NCBI RefSeq assembly: GCF_000496695.1
Contig: NZ_BAUJ01000004.1
Location: 62,001 to 126,000 of the forward strand
Source: Vibrio halioticoli NBRC 102217
GTDB lineage: Bacteria; Pseudomonadota; Gammaproteobacteria; Enterobacterales; Vibrionaceae
Direction: 5' to 3'
Length of the DNA: 64,000 bases
The position numbers and the translations under genes were made by a program. Shown one piece after another: positions 19,865 through 28,730 of the stretch. Position 1 is the first letter of the stretch, and the number at the start of each line of letters is the position of its first letter. A model generated the notes under the pieces. The model had not been told where the DNA came from. It saw only the letters and a list, made by a program, of their open reading frames with translations, and searched no databases.

Positions 19865-21691
19865 ATGACGCAACAAGTCGAAGCTGCGCCAGAGCAAACG
19901 CTGCACGATGCGGCAACACAACAAAATGATTATTATCAGGAGTGGCTTGCCAAGCATAAAGCGGTGATTCCCGGTTTGCAGTCGGCAGTGATCTACTTGC
20001 CAATCAATGGCGAGTTAGTACCGATTGCGGACTTTGAGCCGCAGCAAGCGTCTTTTAATCAGCTTAATGAATTGCTCGATAATCATAAAACCATCACCCA
20101 ACCTCAAGTCACTCGACTGGCCGCTATTTCTCCTGCGGGGGAAGCGTTTGGCCTGATTTATCCTATGTTAGATAAGCAGGGTGAGCTTATTGCACTGGCT
20201 GGATTTGCGGTGCAGGTGAAAACGCAAACCGAACTTACCCAAGCTTTAACTGTATTGCAGTGGAGCGCCGCAGGAATTGAAGTGGCGGAGCATCAACTGC
20301 GTGCTCAGCAAGCGTTGGATGAACAAGAATCTTATTCTACTCGGGTTGAGCTTTTGGCGCGAGTATTGTCTGAATCCAGTTATGGCGCATCCGCGACCCG
20401 CGCCGTCACCGAAATTGCAGTGTTGCTTAACTGTGACCGAGTCAGTCTTGGGCAGTATCAAAAAAATCGGTGCCGCCTAAAATACCTTTCGCACAGTGCC
20501 CAATTTGGCAAGAAAATGAACCATGTTCGCCAGATTGAAAGGGTGATGGATGAGTGTATTGATCAAGGTAAGATCATCCACTTCCCTGAAACTGATATCG
20601 ATGAACACGCCATTACCCAAGCACACCAAACTTTATCTGAGTCGCAGGGCGATATTGGAGTGATGTCGGTGCCTTTGTATCTGCGCGGAGAAATTTATGG
20701 GGCTTTAGTGGTGGAAGGTAAGCCCGACCAAGTGTGGAGTAAATCAGAGTCGGAGTTTTGCCAAAGCATCTTTAGCCTGATTTTGCCCACGCTAGAAGAT
20801 AAACGCCTTAACGATAGACCTTGGTATCGCAAATTATTTGATGGCACGCGACGTCAATTAGCTCGATTGCTTGGGCCTAATTACTTAGGCAGAAAATTGT
20901 TTATGATTGGCGCGCTGATCATCGGCTATCTGCTTGCCACTGTGACGGGCGAATATAAATTATCCGCCAATGCTCAAATAGAAAGTGCGGTGCAGCGCGC
21001 TATTGTTGCCCCTTATGACGGCTATATAAATCAAGCTTTAGTTAGGGCGGGCGATCAAGTGACCCAAGGCGAGTTGTTGGTGCAGATGGATGACCGAGAT
21101 TTACGCCTAGAGCGTCTTAAATGGCTCAGTGAAGAGAGCAAATTAGTGCGCCAGCGTCTAGAGGCGTTATCAATTCGTGACCGCGCCAAAATCAATATCT
21201 TAAATGCCCAAGAAAAGCAGGTGCAAGTGCAGCTGTCCTTGGTTGAAAGTCAGCTTCAGCGCGGTCAATTACTGGCACCTTACGATGGTGTGGTGGTCAA
21301 TGGCGATCTTAGCCAACGCTTGGGGAGTGCGGTCAGTAAAGGTGAATTATTACTTGAAGTTGCGCCCCTTGATAGTCATCGCATCAAACTGCAAGTGGCG
21401 GAAGACCAAATCGCGGAGCTTAAATTAGGACAGACAGGCACCTTGTATTTATCGGCGCTTCCAGAGCAAGGTTTTGAGTTTGTGATTAGCAAATTGACAC
21501 CAGTGACCGAAGCGGTCGATGGCGCCAGTTATTTTATTGTAGAGGCGCAATTACAGACATTTTCTCAACAATTGCAACCGGGCATGGAAGGCATAGGTAA
21601 AGTCGCCATTAATGAGCAATTGCTGTTTCATATTTGGACTCGCGAAATGGCGCAGTGGTTAAGATTGCAGGCGTGGTCTTGGTGGGGGTAG
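19865..21691 (+). CDS. GAF domain - membrane anchor - HlyD-like adaptor protein
   Basis: The protein has 608 residues. Residues 1-160 are a soluble region of unknown fold. Residues about 165-325 look like a GAF sensor domain (ATRAVTEIAVLLNCDRVSLGQY, later SVPLYLRGEIYGALVVEG). A single membrane segment lies near residue 345 (KLFMIGALIIGYLLATVTG). The rest is HlyD-like: a biotinyl-lipoyl half (VAPYDGYINQALVRAGDQVTQG), a coiled hairpin and a second lipoyl half (LLAPYDGVVVNGDL) with a beta-barrel end. The start ATG has AAGGA 8 bases upstream; an in-frame ATG at 19856 and a GTG at 19844 are weaker. It is the first gene of a four-gene operon, with only 6 bases to the next. The orientation suggests a cytoplasmic GAF sensor controlling a periplasmic adaptor. 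The ligand is unknown. Confidence 0.8.
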   Translation: MTQQVEAAPEQTLHDAATQQNDYYQEWLAKHKAVIPGLQSAVIYLPINGELVPIADFEPQQASFNQLNELLDNHKTITQPQVTRLAAISPAGEAFGLIYPMLDKQGELIALAGFAVQVKTQTELTQALTVLQWSAAGIEVAEHQLRAQQALDEQESYSTRVELLARVLSESSYGASATRAVTEIAVLLNCDRVSLGQYQKNRCRLKYLSHSAQFGKKMNHVRQIERVMDECIDQGKIIHFPETDIDEHAITQAHQTLSESQGDIGVMSVPLYLRGEIYGALVVEGKPDQVWSKSESEFCQSIFSLILPTLEDKRLNDRPWYRKLFDGTRRQLARLLGPNYLGRKLFMIGALIIGYLLATVTGEYKLSANAQIESAVQRAIVAPYDGYINQALVRAGDQVTQGELLVQMDDRDLRLERLKWLSEESKLVRQRLEALSIRDRAKINILNAQEKQVQVQLSLVESQLQRGQLLAPYDGVVVNGDLSQRLGSAVSKGELLLEVAPLDSHRIKLQVAEDQIAELKLGQTGTLYLSALPEQGFEFVISKLTPVTEAVDGASYFIVEAQLQTFSQQLQPGMEGIGKVAINEQLLFHIWTREMAQWLRLQAWSWWG

Positions 21692-21697
21692 CGGATT

Positions 21698-23839
21698 ATG
21701 TCGCAAACGCTATTTAGCCCAGCTTGGTATAAAGTCGCTGATTTAAAGGTGCGCATTCGTAAACACGCCGATATTCATCGGCATGTGTACCGAGGCAAAG
21801 TGTGGTACGTGTTGCAAGACCATGTCACGGGGCAGTTTCAGCGCTTTACTCCGCAGGCGTATCAATTAATTGGTTTAATGAATGGCGAGCGCACCCTACA
21901 ACAAATTTGGGATATTGCCTGTCAGCAGTTAAAAGAAGAGTTACCGAGCCAAGATGAAGTGATCAATCTGGTTGGGCAACTCAACAAAGCCAATGTCATG
22001 CAAACCGATGTATTGCCGAGCATCAAGCATTTGCATCGTCGCGGTGAAACCGAGCAAAAAAAGAAGCTCCTGCAACAGCTCAAATCACCACTAAGTGTGC
22101 GTATTCCTCTGCTCGACCCTGAGCGTTTTTTGTTTGCCACGCGCTTTATCGCTCGGGCTCTATTTTCCTTCGGCGGGGCCTTGCTTTGGCTGGCGATTGT
22201 CATTCTAGGCATTGTGTTAGCTACGCTGCATTGGACAGAGCTTACCAACAATTTAAGTGACCAAGTGTTAGGGCTTGAGAATCTCGTGCTGATGGCGCTG
22301 GTGTATCCCGTCATTAAATTGGCGCATGAATTGGGCCACGGCTGGGCGGTCAAACGTTGGGGCGGGGAAGTGCATGAAATGGGCGTGATGCTGCTTATTT
22401 TTATTCCTGTGCCTTATGTCGATGCGTCAGCGGCTTCCTCGTTTAGTAATAAATATCAGCGCATGATTGTTGGCGCAGTGGGCGTATTTGCGGAGCTGTT
22501 TATTGCCGCACTAGCAATGTTGGTGTGGGTGTTAGTTGAGCCGGGGGTGGTGCGTGCCCTTGCTTACAACGTCATGCTAATTGGCGGTGTATCGACGCTA
22601 CTATTTAATGGTAATCCACTATTAAGATTTGATGCCTATTATGTGTTGGCAGATTTTCTGGAAATCCCTAATTTAGCCGCGCGAGGTAATGCGCAAGTTG
22701 GTTATTTAGTGAAACGTTATCTGTTTCGAATTAGCGCCGTGCGCAGTAATGCCTACAGCAAGTCAGAATCTTTTTGGTTGGCGCTGTATGCGGTCACTTC
22801 CTACATCTATCGCTTGTTTGTGATGGTGGCAATCTCGTTATTTGTCGCCAGTAAATACTTCTTCATCGGCATTATATTGGCCATTTGGTCGGTGATGAGC
22901 AGTTTGATCATTCCTATAGTTAAAGCCATAGCTAAACCACGACAAGACCCTCTTATGCGAAGAAAAAGTCCCTATATTTATCTCGGTGGCGCTGCGGTTA
23001 TTACTGCTATCGCCTTTTTACTGTTTTATGTGCCTGCGCCCTATAAAACTTATGCGCAAGGGGTGATTTATGTGCCGCAAAATGCCTACATAAGAGCGCA
23101 AACCAATGGTTTTGTTCGACAAGTCTTCTTAGAAGGCGGTGCGCAGGTAGAGCAAGGTACGGCTCTATTACAACTTGATGCGCCGGATTTGCAGGCCAAA
23201 GCTGAAATTTTGAAAGGGCAATTTGCAGAAGCAAAGCTCAGATATGATGCGAGCGTGAATAATCGCACCGAATCTGAAATCTTACTGCAAGAGCTCAAAT
23301 ATTTAGGGCAGGAATACCAAGACGTGCAAAGACGTCTGCAACACCTTAGCGTCATCAGCCCAGCCAAAGGTCAGCTTATTTTTGCCCAAAGGCATTTACA
23401 AGAAGGGCACTATTTTCATCGCGGTGAAATCATTGGCTATGTGGTCGATGTTGAGCATTTGCCGATTGCGGCGATGATCTCTGAGGATGATATCGATAGA
23501 GTCAGCAACCAAACTCATGCGGTGTGGTTAAAACTGGCCTCACAGCCTGAGCCTGAATACGCTAGCGCCATTATTCGCCAAGCCCCTTCTTCTACACATC
23601 TATTACCAAGCTCAGTGCTGAGTACCGATGGCGGCGGTTTGATTGTATTAGACCCTAATCGCACCACAGAACTTGAAAGCTACAAAAGTTATTTTCGGGT
23701 AGAACTGGACAGTTCAAACGCGCGCATTCAGCGTTTTGATGAACGGGTGCATGTGCTGTTTGAGCATGACGCAGAGCCTATCGCTTATCGTTGGTATCGC
23801 TCTATAAGGCGCTTATTGTTGAGGCAGTTTGATGTATAA
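21698..23839 (+). CDS. PqqD-like / M50 metalloprotease-like / HlyD fusion membrane protein
   Basis: The protein has 713 residues. Residues about 30-105 resemble a PqqD-type peptide-binding domain (FTPQAYQLIGLMNGERTLQQ). Membrane segments begin near 150. A site-2-protease-like centre is seen at 210-214 (HELGH), followed by VPYVDASAASSFSNKYQR and, near 304-312, NGNPLLRFDAYY, whose Asp is the expected third zinc ligand. More membrane helices run to about 455, then a HlyD-like periplasmic part with two lipoyl halves. Its stop overlaps the SecA-like start by 8 bases. All protease residues seem intact, so it may cleave or channel a substrate. In the operon it is the best candidate for the inner-membrane core of the exporter. 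This role is inference; domain identity is good. Confidence 0.85.
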   Translation: MSQTLFSPAWYKVADLKVRIRKHADIHRHVYRGKVWYVLQDHVTGQFQRFTPQAYQLIGLMNGERTLQQIWDIACQQLKEELPSQDEVINLVGQLNKANVMQTDVLPSIKHLHRRGETEQKKKLLQQLKSPLSVRIPLLDPERFLFATRFIARALFSFGGALLWLAIVILGIVLATLHWTELTNNLSDQVLGLENLVLMALVYPVIKLAHELGHGWAVKRWGGEVHEMGVMLLIFIPVPYVDASAASSFSNKYQRMIVGAVGVFAELFIAALAMLVWVLVEPGVVRALAYNVMLIGGVSTLLFNGNPLLRFDAYYVLADFLEIPNLAARGNAQVGYLVKRYLFRISAVRSNAYSKSESFWLALYAVTSYIYRLFVMVAISLFVASKYFFIGIILAIWSVMSSLIIPIVKAIAKPRQDPLMRRKSPYIYLGGAAVITAIAFLLFYVPAPYKTYAQGVIYVPQNAYIRAQTNGFVRQVFLEGGAQVEQGTALLQLDAPDLQAKAEILKGQFAEAKLRYDASVNNRTESEILLQELKYLGQEYQDVQRRLQHLSVISPAKGQLIFAQRHLQEGHYFHRGEIIGYVVDVEHLPIAAMISEDDIDRVSNQTHAVWLKLASQPEPEYASAIIRQAPSSTHLLPSSVLSTDGGGLIVLDPNRTTELESYKSYFRVELDSSNARIQRFDERVHVLFEHDAEPIAYRWYRSIRRLLLRQFDV

Positions 23840-25829
23840 GCGCCCGCAAAGAAGACCAAGCTCGGTATTAGAGCGGCCGCAACGAGTGTTGGATACGCAA
23901 AAACGTATGCAGCGCTGGTGGCGCACGTTAACCGCGTTTGGCAGTCGTCCGCTGCGCGCATCTATCTGGTTATATAAGCCTTTGCTATGGCGCATTAAAC
24001 GCCGTGATAAAGCCTACCGAAAACTCTCAGAAAGTGAGTTAGATCAGCAGATCAAAACCGTCCAACAATCACTACTGCGCTTTGGGCTGATCAATGCCCT
24101 GACCGTTGAGGTCTTTGCACTAGTACGAGAAGTCGCTGGACGTGAATTGGGCATGTGGCACTTTGATAGTCAGTTATTGGGCGGGCTAGCGATTTTGCAT
24201 GGCAACATCGGACAGATGCAAACGGGCGAAGGTAAAACATTAACCGCAACTTTGCCGGTTGCCGCCGCCGCGCTTACGGGCATTCCTACCCACGTTGTGA
24301 CGGTAAATGATTACTTAACTGAGCGAGATGCGCAGTTGATGCTGCCTGTTTATCAGCGTTTAGGCTTGAGCGTTGGGGTTGTGATACAAGGTTTGGACTT
24401 GAGTGAGCGTAAACAACAATACGCCCGCGATATCGTGTATTGCACGAATAACGAATTGGCTTTTGATTACCTCAAAGATGCGATTGCCCTTGAACAACAT
24501 TCAGATGCTTTGCACTTGCACGCCCTGCGAAGTTTGCCATCACATCGCTCCGAGTTACTGGATAGCTTGATGTTAAGAGGGCTTCATTTTGCCGTGGTTG
24601 ATGAAGCTGATGGCGTATTTATGGATGAAGCGATTACGCCATTGGTGATTTCGGGTGATAGCGCGCCTAATCCTGATCAGCAGCAGTTATATTTACAAGC
24701 CTTTGAAATAGGGCAAACGCTACAACTTGATGTGGATTTTATGATTCGCCTGCCTTCTAAGCAGATTGAGTTTACGCCACTGGGTGAGGAAAACATTGAG
24801 CGACAAACACAAGGGTTAGGGGCGTTGTGGCAAGCACGGCTAAGACGTTTAGAACTGGTGAAACAAGCGCTGACGGCGTTGCATTTGTTTATTCGAGATA
24901 AGCACTATTTAGTGGATGAGGGCAAAGTGGTCATCATTGATGAGCACACCGGACGACGCATGCCAGATAGAACGTGGGAGCAAGGGTTACATCAATTAAT
25001 TGAAATTAAAGAGCAGTGCGAACTTAGCGATCCACGGGTGACGTTAGCCAGCATCAGTTTTCAAAACTTTTTCCGTTTTTATCATCACTTATCCGGCATG
25101 ACAGGTACTGCCGATGAAGTGAAAAGCGAGTTCTGGCGCGTGTATGAACTGCCGGTGGTGGATGTGCCCACTCATAAAACTAATCAACGCCGTCAATTTC
25201 GGCCTACGATTTTGCGCACTGAACAGCAAAAGTGGCAGTGCGTAGTCAGCAAGATTAAACAATTTCGTGAGCAGGGAGAGCGCCCAATATTGGTCGGCAC
25301 GCAATCGCTCAAGGATTCCGAATCCCTATCCCAATTATTGTTAGCCCGCGGTATTGAGCATCAAGTGCTTAACGCTAGGCAAGATGAGTCTGAGGCGGAA
25401 ATTGTCAAACTGGCAGGGCTGGCATCGAAAATTACGATTGCGACAAGCATGGCAGGTAGGGGAACAGATATTAAATTAGACAGCCAAGTGGAAGCGCAAG
25501 GCGGGCTACATGTCATGGTGACAGGTCTGCATGATTCTTCACGAGTAGACAGGCAATTGGAAGGTCGCTGTGCTCGGCAAGGGGACAGAGGCAGCGTCGA
25601 ATTTATTCTGTCATTAGAAGAAGAGCTGATTACCGCTAAGTGGGCCAAATTATTGGCGTTAATAAATCTAATTCCAATGCCCAACAGTTTGAAAAGTAAA
25701 CTATTATTTAATGGCATTCGGCAGTGTCAAAAGCGCATTGAACGTCAGCAAGACCAGAGCCGAAAGCAATTGCTAAAACACGATGAACAACAACAGGAAG
25801 TGTTGTCTTTCTCTCAAAATCAGGTGTAA
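23832..25829 (+). CDS. Compact SecA-like translocation ATPase (accessory SecA paralogue)
   Basis: The protein has 665 residues against about 900 for housekeeping SecA. Seen in order: Walker A MQTGEGKT (about 129-136), a Walker B/DEAD-type VVDEADGVFMDEA (about 253), a preprotein-binding-like region with VIIDEHTGRRMPDRTWEQGL, SFQNFFRFYHHLSGMTGTADE, a second motor domain, ATSMAGRGTDIKL, and a glutamine/arginine finger RQLEGRCARQGDRGS. It ends just after QLLKHDEQQQEVL, the point matching QLLEYDD in SecA, so the later scaffold/wing region and zinc-binding tail are missing. An arginine-rich N-terminal extension of about 60 residues replaces the usual start. The ATG at 23832 overlaps the upstream gene. 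This is not the cell's main secA; it probably powers export of the giant protein. Confidence 0.88.
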   Translation: MYKRPQRRPSSVLERPQRVLDTQKRMQRWWRTLTAFGSRPLRASIWLYKPLLWRIKRRDKAYRKLSESELDQQIKTVQQSLLRFGLINALTVEVFALVREVAGRELGMWHFDSQLLGGLAILHGNIGQMQTGEGKTLTATLPVAAAALTGIPTHVVTVNDYLTERDAQLMLPVYQRLGLSVGVVIQGLDLSERKQQYARDIVYCTNNELAFDYLKDAIALEQHSDALHLHALRSLPSHRSELLDSLMLRGLHFAVVDEADGVFMDEAITPLVISGDSAPNPDQQQLYLQAFEIGQTLQLDVDFMIRLPSKQIEFTPLGEENIERQTQGLGALWQARLRRLELVKQALTALHLFIRDKHYLVDEGKVVIIDEHTGRRMPDRTWEQGLHQLIEIKEQCELSDPRVTLASISFQNFFRFYHHLSGMTGTADEVKSEFWRVYELPVVDVPTHKTNQRRQFRPTILRTEQQKWQCVVSKIKQFREQGERPILVGTQSLKDSESLSQLLLARGIEHQVLNARQDESEAEIVKLAGLASKITIATSMAGRGTDIKLDSQVEAQGGLHVMVTGLHDSSRVDRQLEGRCARQGDRGSVEFILSLEEELITAKWAKLLALINLIPMPNSLKSKLLFNGIRQCQKRIERQQDQSRKQLLKHDEQQQEVLSFSQNQV

Positions 25830-25831
25830 AC

Positions 25832-26617
25832 ATGACAAGCTGTAAAACATGGAAGTTCGAGCAAACATATTTTGGCAAATGGACACTAGCAAGCACATTG
25901 TTGCTGGCCTCTTTTACCTCTTATGCCAATAACGCAAACGATGCTAGCCATCCGCTGATTTCTCCTTTTAGCTGCTTACTCGAACCCAGTTCAGAGGTTG
26001 AGCTTAGCAGTGAAGTGCAAGGGGTTATCAAAGAGCTTAGGGTTAACCGAGGCGATAAAGTTAAGAAAGGGCAGGTAGTGATGAAACTGAACTCTACCGT
26101 TGAAATCGCCGCTGTGAATACGGTCAAAGCAAGGCTAGATTTTGCCAGTCGTAAGGTCGAGCGAAACGCTGATTTGTATCGTAAGAGTCTGATTTCTGAC
26201 AATGAGCAAGACGAGATGCTGACCGAACAACGTTTGGCTGAGTTTCAGCTTAAAGAAGCTAAGGTTCGTTTAAGCCAAAGGCAAACTCGCAGTCCTATTT
26301 CTGGGGTGGTGATTGAGCGCATTAAAGATCCCGGTGAATTTGTCGATGAAGAACCGTTTTTGCGCATTGCGACCTTAAACCCTATCCATGCTGAAGTGGT
26401 GTTGCCTGCTGAGCTGTATGGCAAAATCAGTAAAGGACAACAGGTGAATCTGTCGGCGCTGGGTAAAGATGCCACCTATCAAGGTAAGGTCTCTATTATC
26501 GACCCGATTATTGATGCTGCCAGTAATACCTTTGCAGTGACTGTGTCACTGAATAATGACTCGCAGAGCTTGTTTGTAGGACAGCGCTGTGATGTTGAGT
26601 TTATCAGTGGTAGCTAG
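25832..26617 (+). CDS. HlyD/RND-type periplasmic adaptor with signal peptide
   Basis: The protein has 261 residues. A hydrophobic stretch (LASTLLLASFTSYA) ending in an A-x-A-like site near residue 33 suggests a cleaved signal peptide. The mature part has a lipoyl half (VQGVIKELRVNRGDKVKKGQ), a short alpha-hairpin (ARLDFASRKVERNADLYRKS), the second lipoyl half (TRSPISGVVIERIKDPGEFV) and a beta-barrel/membrane-proximal end. It starts 2 bases after the SecA-like stop, so translation is probably coupled. It is the third HlyD-like module of the operon. It could bridge the inner-membrane proteins to an outer-membrane channel encoded elsewhere. It ends 14 bases from the convergent rlmF. Confidence 0.85.
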   Translation: MTSCKTWKFEQTYFGKWTLASTLLLASFTSYANNANDASHPLISPFSCLLEPSSEVELSSEVQGVIKELRVNRGDKVKKGQVVMKLNSTVEIAAVNTVKARLDFASRKVERNADLYRKSLISDNEQDEMLTEQRLAEFQLKEAKVRLSQRQTRSPISGVVIERIKDPGEFVDEEPFLRIATLNPIHAEVVLPAELYGKISKGQQVNLSALGKDATYQGKVSIIDPIIDAASNTFAVTVSLNNDSQSLFVGQRCDVEFISGS

Positions 26618-26631
26618 GCTCTAAAGCTCGA

Positions 26632-27609
26632 CTAATACCGCCATGCGATAAAGCGGCTGATTTTTTGTCCTTGCGACATTTCGACGACTTTGATCTCTTT
26701 GACTTTCAAGCTAGTGAGTTTTTTCTTCATACTAGAAACGTTTTCTTTTTTAGAGATCAAAGTGCTAAACCAGCCCACTTGGTCTTTAAATAATGCGCTT
26801 TCATTGGCCATATTTTTGATGAAGGCTTCTTCTCCTCCGGGACACCATAGCTCGGCTTTTTGTCCGCCAAAGTTAAGTCCTTTTTGCTGAGGTTTTATTG
26901 TGGAGGCTTTAGTATTCATGCCTTGAGCGCCACGTTTCACTCGGTTTTTGGCAAGGTTACTGGCTTTTCTTTGCGTGCCTAACTGCGCCTCTTTTAGCGA
27001 CTTATGAAAAGGAGGGTTACACATTGCTAGGTGGTAATACTCTCCCTCTTTAATGACACCTTGGAAAATATGTTTAGCGTCGGTTTGCAATCTGGGCGTG
27101 ATCTTTTCTGATAGATGCGGATTCTGCGCCGCAATCTCACTGGCAACTTTAATTGATACTGGGTCGACATCACTGGCGGTAAAATGCCACTGGTAATCGG
27201 TCGCGCCAATAATTGGGTAGATACAGCTGGCACCGGTGCCAATATCAAGTACCTTGATGGTCTCAGTAGCCTCTGTGGTTTTTTCTAGCAGTTCGGCGAG
27301 GCGATGTACATAATCGGCGCGGCCAGGAATAGGCGGGCATAAATAGCCTTGCGGAATATCCCAAACACGCACTTGATAGTGTAATGCCAATAGCGCTTTA
27401 TTGAGCATGAGCACCGAATCAGGATCGCTAAAGTTAACGGTTTTCTCACCCTTTGGATTTAAAATAATTTTGCTCTTTAGCGCAGGTAATGCCTTAACTA
27501 ACGCATCAATATTGTATCGACCATGGTGTTTGTTTTTAGGGTGAAGCCCGGCTTTAACCGCATGCTTTGGTGGATGTGCTTTGTTTTTGTTCAAGGTGTC
27601 GATACTCAA
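26632..27609 (-). CDS. rlmF: 23S rRNA (adenine-1618 N6)-methyltransferase RlmF
   Basis: The protein has 325 residues. It begins with a basic tail containing the family's LHPKNKHHGRYNID motif. It has an SAM-binding site (VLDIGTGASCIYPIIG) and the amino-methyltransferase motif CNPPFHKS (NPPF). The length matches E. coli RlmF (YbiN, about 308) with a slightly longer N-terminus. It methylates N6 of A1618 in the large ribosomal RNA. It is a lone gene, convergent with the secretion operon and divergent from the DMT transporter. Confidence 0.92.
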   Translation of the reverse strand: MSIDTLNKNKAHPPKHAVKAGLHPKNKHHGRYNIDALVKALPALKSKIILNPKGEKTVNFSDPDSVLMLNKALLALHYQVRVWDIPQGYLCPPIPGRADYVHRLAELLEKTTEATETIKVLDIGTGASCIYPIIGATDYQWHFTASDVDPVSIKVASEIAAQNPHLSEKITPRLQTDAKHIFQGVIKEGEYYHLAMCNPPFHKSLKEAQLGTQRKASNLAKNRVKRGAQGMNTKASTIKPQQKGLNFGGQKAELWCPGGEEAFIKNMANESALFKDQVGWFSTLISKKENVSSMKKKLTSLKVKEIKVVEMSQGQKISRFIAWRY

Positions 27610-27785
27610 TATTAGGTGTTAGTCCAGCAGGGGCTACCTTAACATAATGAACCTATAGCATAAATGAGCCTCCGGCATAAATGAGCCCAGATTTTCGTTT
27701 GCGTACTTGTCATACAAATTGGATTTATTCGCTAAACACTGGTATCTTCGCGCGTCTTTTGTTGGTTGTTATCTGTTAAGGTTTT

Positions 27786-28658
27786 ATGCGCATTAATAAT
27801 GTCTCTCAGGCAATTTTACTCTTAGTATTTGCTAATTTTTTAGCCTCTTTGTCTGATGTCTCACTGAAAGTGCTCAATGGCGAAGTACCGACGTTTCAGT
27901 ACGTCTTTATTCGTCAGGTGATGAGCTTGTTGATTATTGCGCCGTTATGGTGGCGATTGCCCAAAGCAGAGCGTATGCAAGGTTGTGGCAAGATTAACTT
28001 TTGGCGCGCACAGTTCATTTTAATTGGCAGTGGTTGCGCTATGGTAGCGATTACTCACTTAACCTTAGCCACCGCGAATGCGATGTTTTATGTCGCACCT
28101 TTGATGATGCTGCCTTTGTCGGTGGTGTTTTTACAAGAAGTACCACCGCTGAAAAAAATCATTGCTACGGGTATCGGCTTTTTAGGCGTGCTGGTGGTGC
28201 TAAGGCCTGAACACTTTCATTGGGCGGCGATTATTGCTTTAGGCAGTGCGCTAGCAATGGCGGTGGGTAATATTTTAATTAAACGTTTACCCAAGGAACA
28301 GTCGGTGGTTTCGACGCTGTTTTGGACTACGGCATTAACGATACCGGGCGCTTTGTTATTGGCGTTGCCACAATGGTCAGAAATTCATATGCGTCATATC
28401 TTTTGGATCACCGCCATTAATGTGTTTGTGCTCAGCTACCATGCATTAGTGGTGATTGGTTATCGAAAAGCGCCCGCAAGCCAAATTGCATTAGCTGAAT
28501 ACTCAGGCTTAGTGTTTGTGACTCTGTTTGGCATTATGTGGTTTGATGAGATCCCAGATACCCTTACCGCCATTGGCATCGCAATGATTGTGGTGCCTTT
28601 AATGCCGATTCGCTGGAAAAGAAAAGCCAAGCCATTGGATGTGGTTTCTGAAGCCTAG
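27786..28658 (+). CDS. DMT superfamily transporter (EamA type)
   Basis: This 290-residue membrane protein has about ten hydrophobic segments in two EamA-like halves. The first half has FANFLASLSDVSLKVLNG and IRQVMSLLIIAPLWW; each half ends in a glycine-rich helix and a VVLRP or VPLMP-like turn. A basic C-terminal tail follows. It is a probable inner-membrane drug/metabolite exporter; the substrate cannot be told from sequence. The gene stands alone with its own upstream region (27610-27785) shared with the divergent rlmF. Confidence 0.85.
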   Translation: MRINNVSQAILLLVFANFLASLSDVSLKVLNGEVPTFQYVFIRQVMSLLIIAPLWWRLPKAERMQGCGKINFWRAQFILIGSGCAMVAITHLTLATANAMFYVAPLMMLPLSVVFLQEVPPLKKIIATGIGFLGVLVVLRPEHFHWAAIIALGSALAMAVGNILIKRLPKEQSVVSTLFWTTALTIPGALLLALPQWSEIHMRHIFWITAINVFVLSYHALVVIGYRKAPASQIALAEYSGLVFVTLFGIMWFDEIPDTLTAIGIAMIVVPLMPIRWKRKAKPLDVVSEA

Positions 28659-28688
28659 CTTGAGGCTATTGAGCGTAAAAAATAACAA

Positions 28689-28709
28689 GGGCCCTAATTT
28701 ATAGGGCCC
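28689..28709. terminator. GGGCCC hairpin between convergent genes
   Basis: GGGCCCTA at 28689-28696 pairs with TAGGGCCC at 28702-28709. It sits in the 72-base gap between the DMT gene and the convergent membrane-protein gene. There is no T-run on either side, so termination would be weak or Rho-assisted. Confidence 0.45.
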
Positions 28710-28730
28710 TAACTGTATCACTCTATCCGG

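Noticed and set aside
23832..25829. The housekeeping secA.
   Set aside because: The gene is too short, lacks the C-terminal zinc region and is not next to the secM/mutT-type neighbours.
1..26617. Standard type I secretion of the RTX-like giant.
   Set aside because: No ABC-transporter ATPase or TolC-like gene is in the visible locus. It cannot be excluded that one lies upstream of the window.
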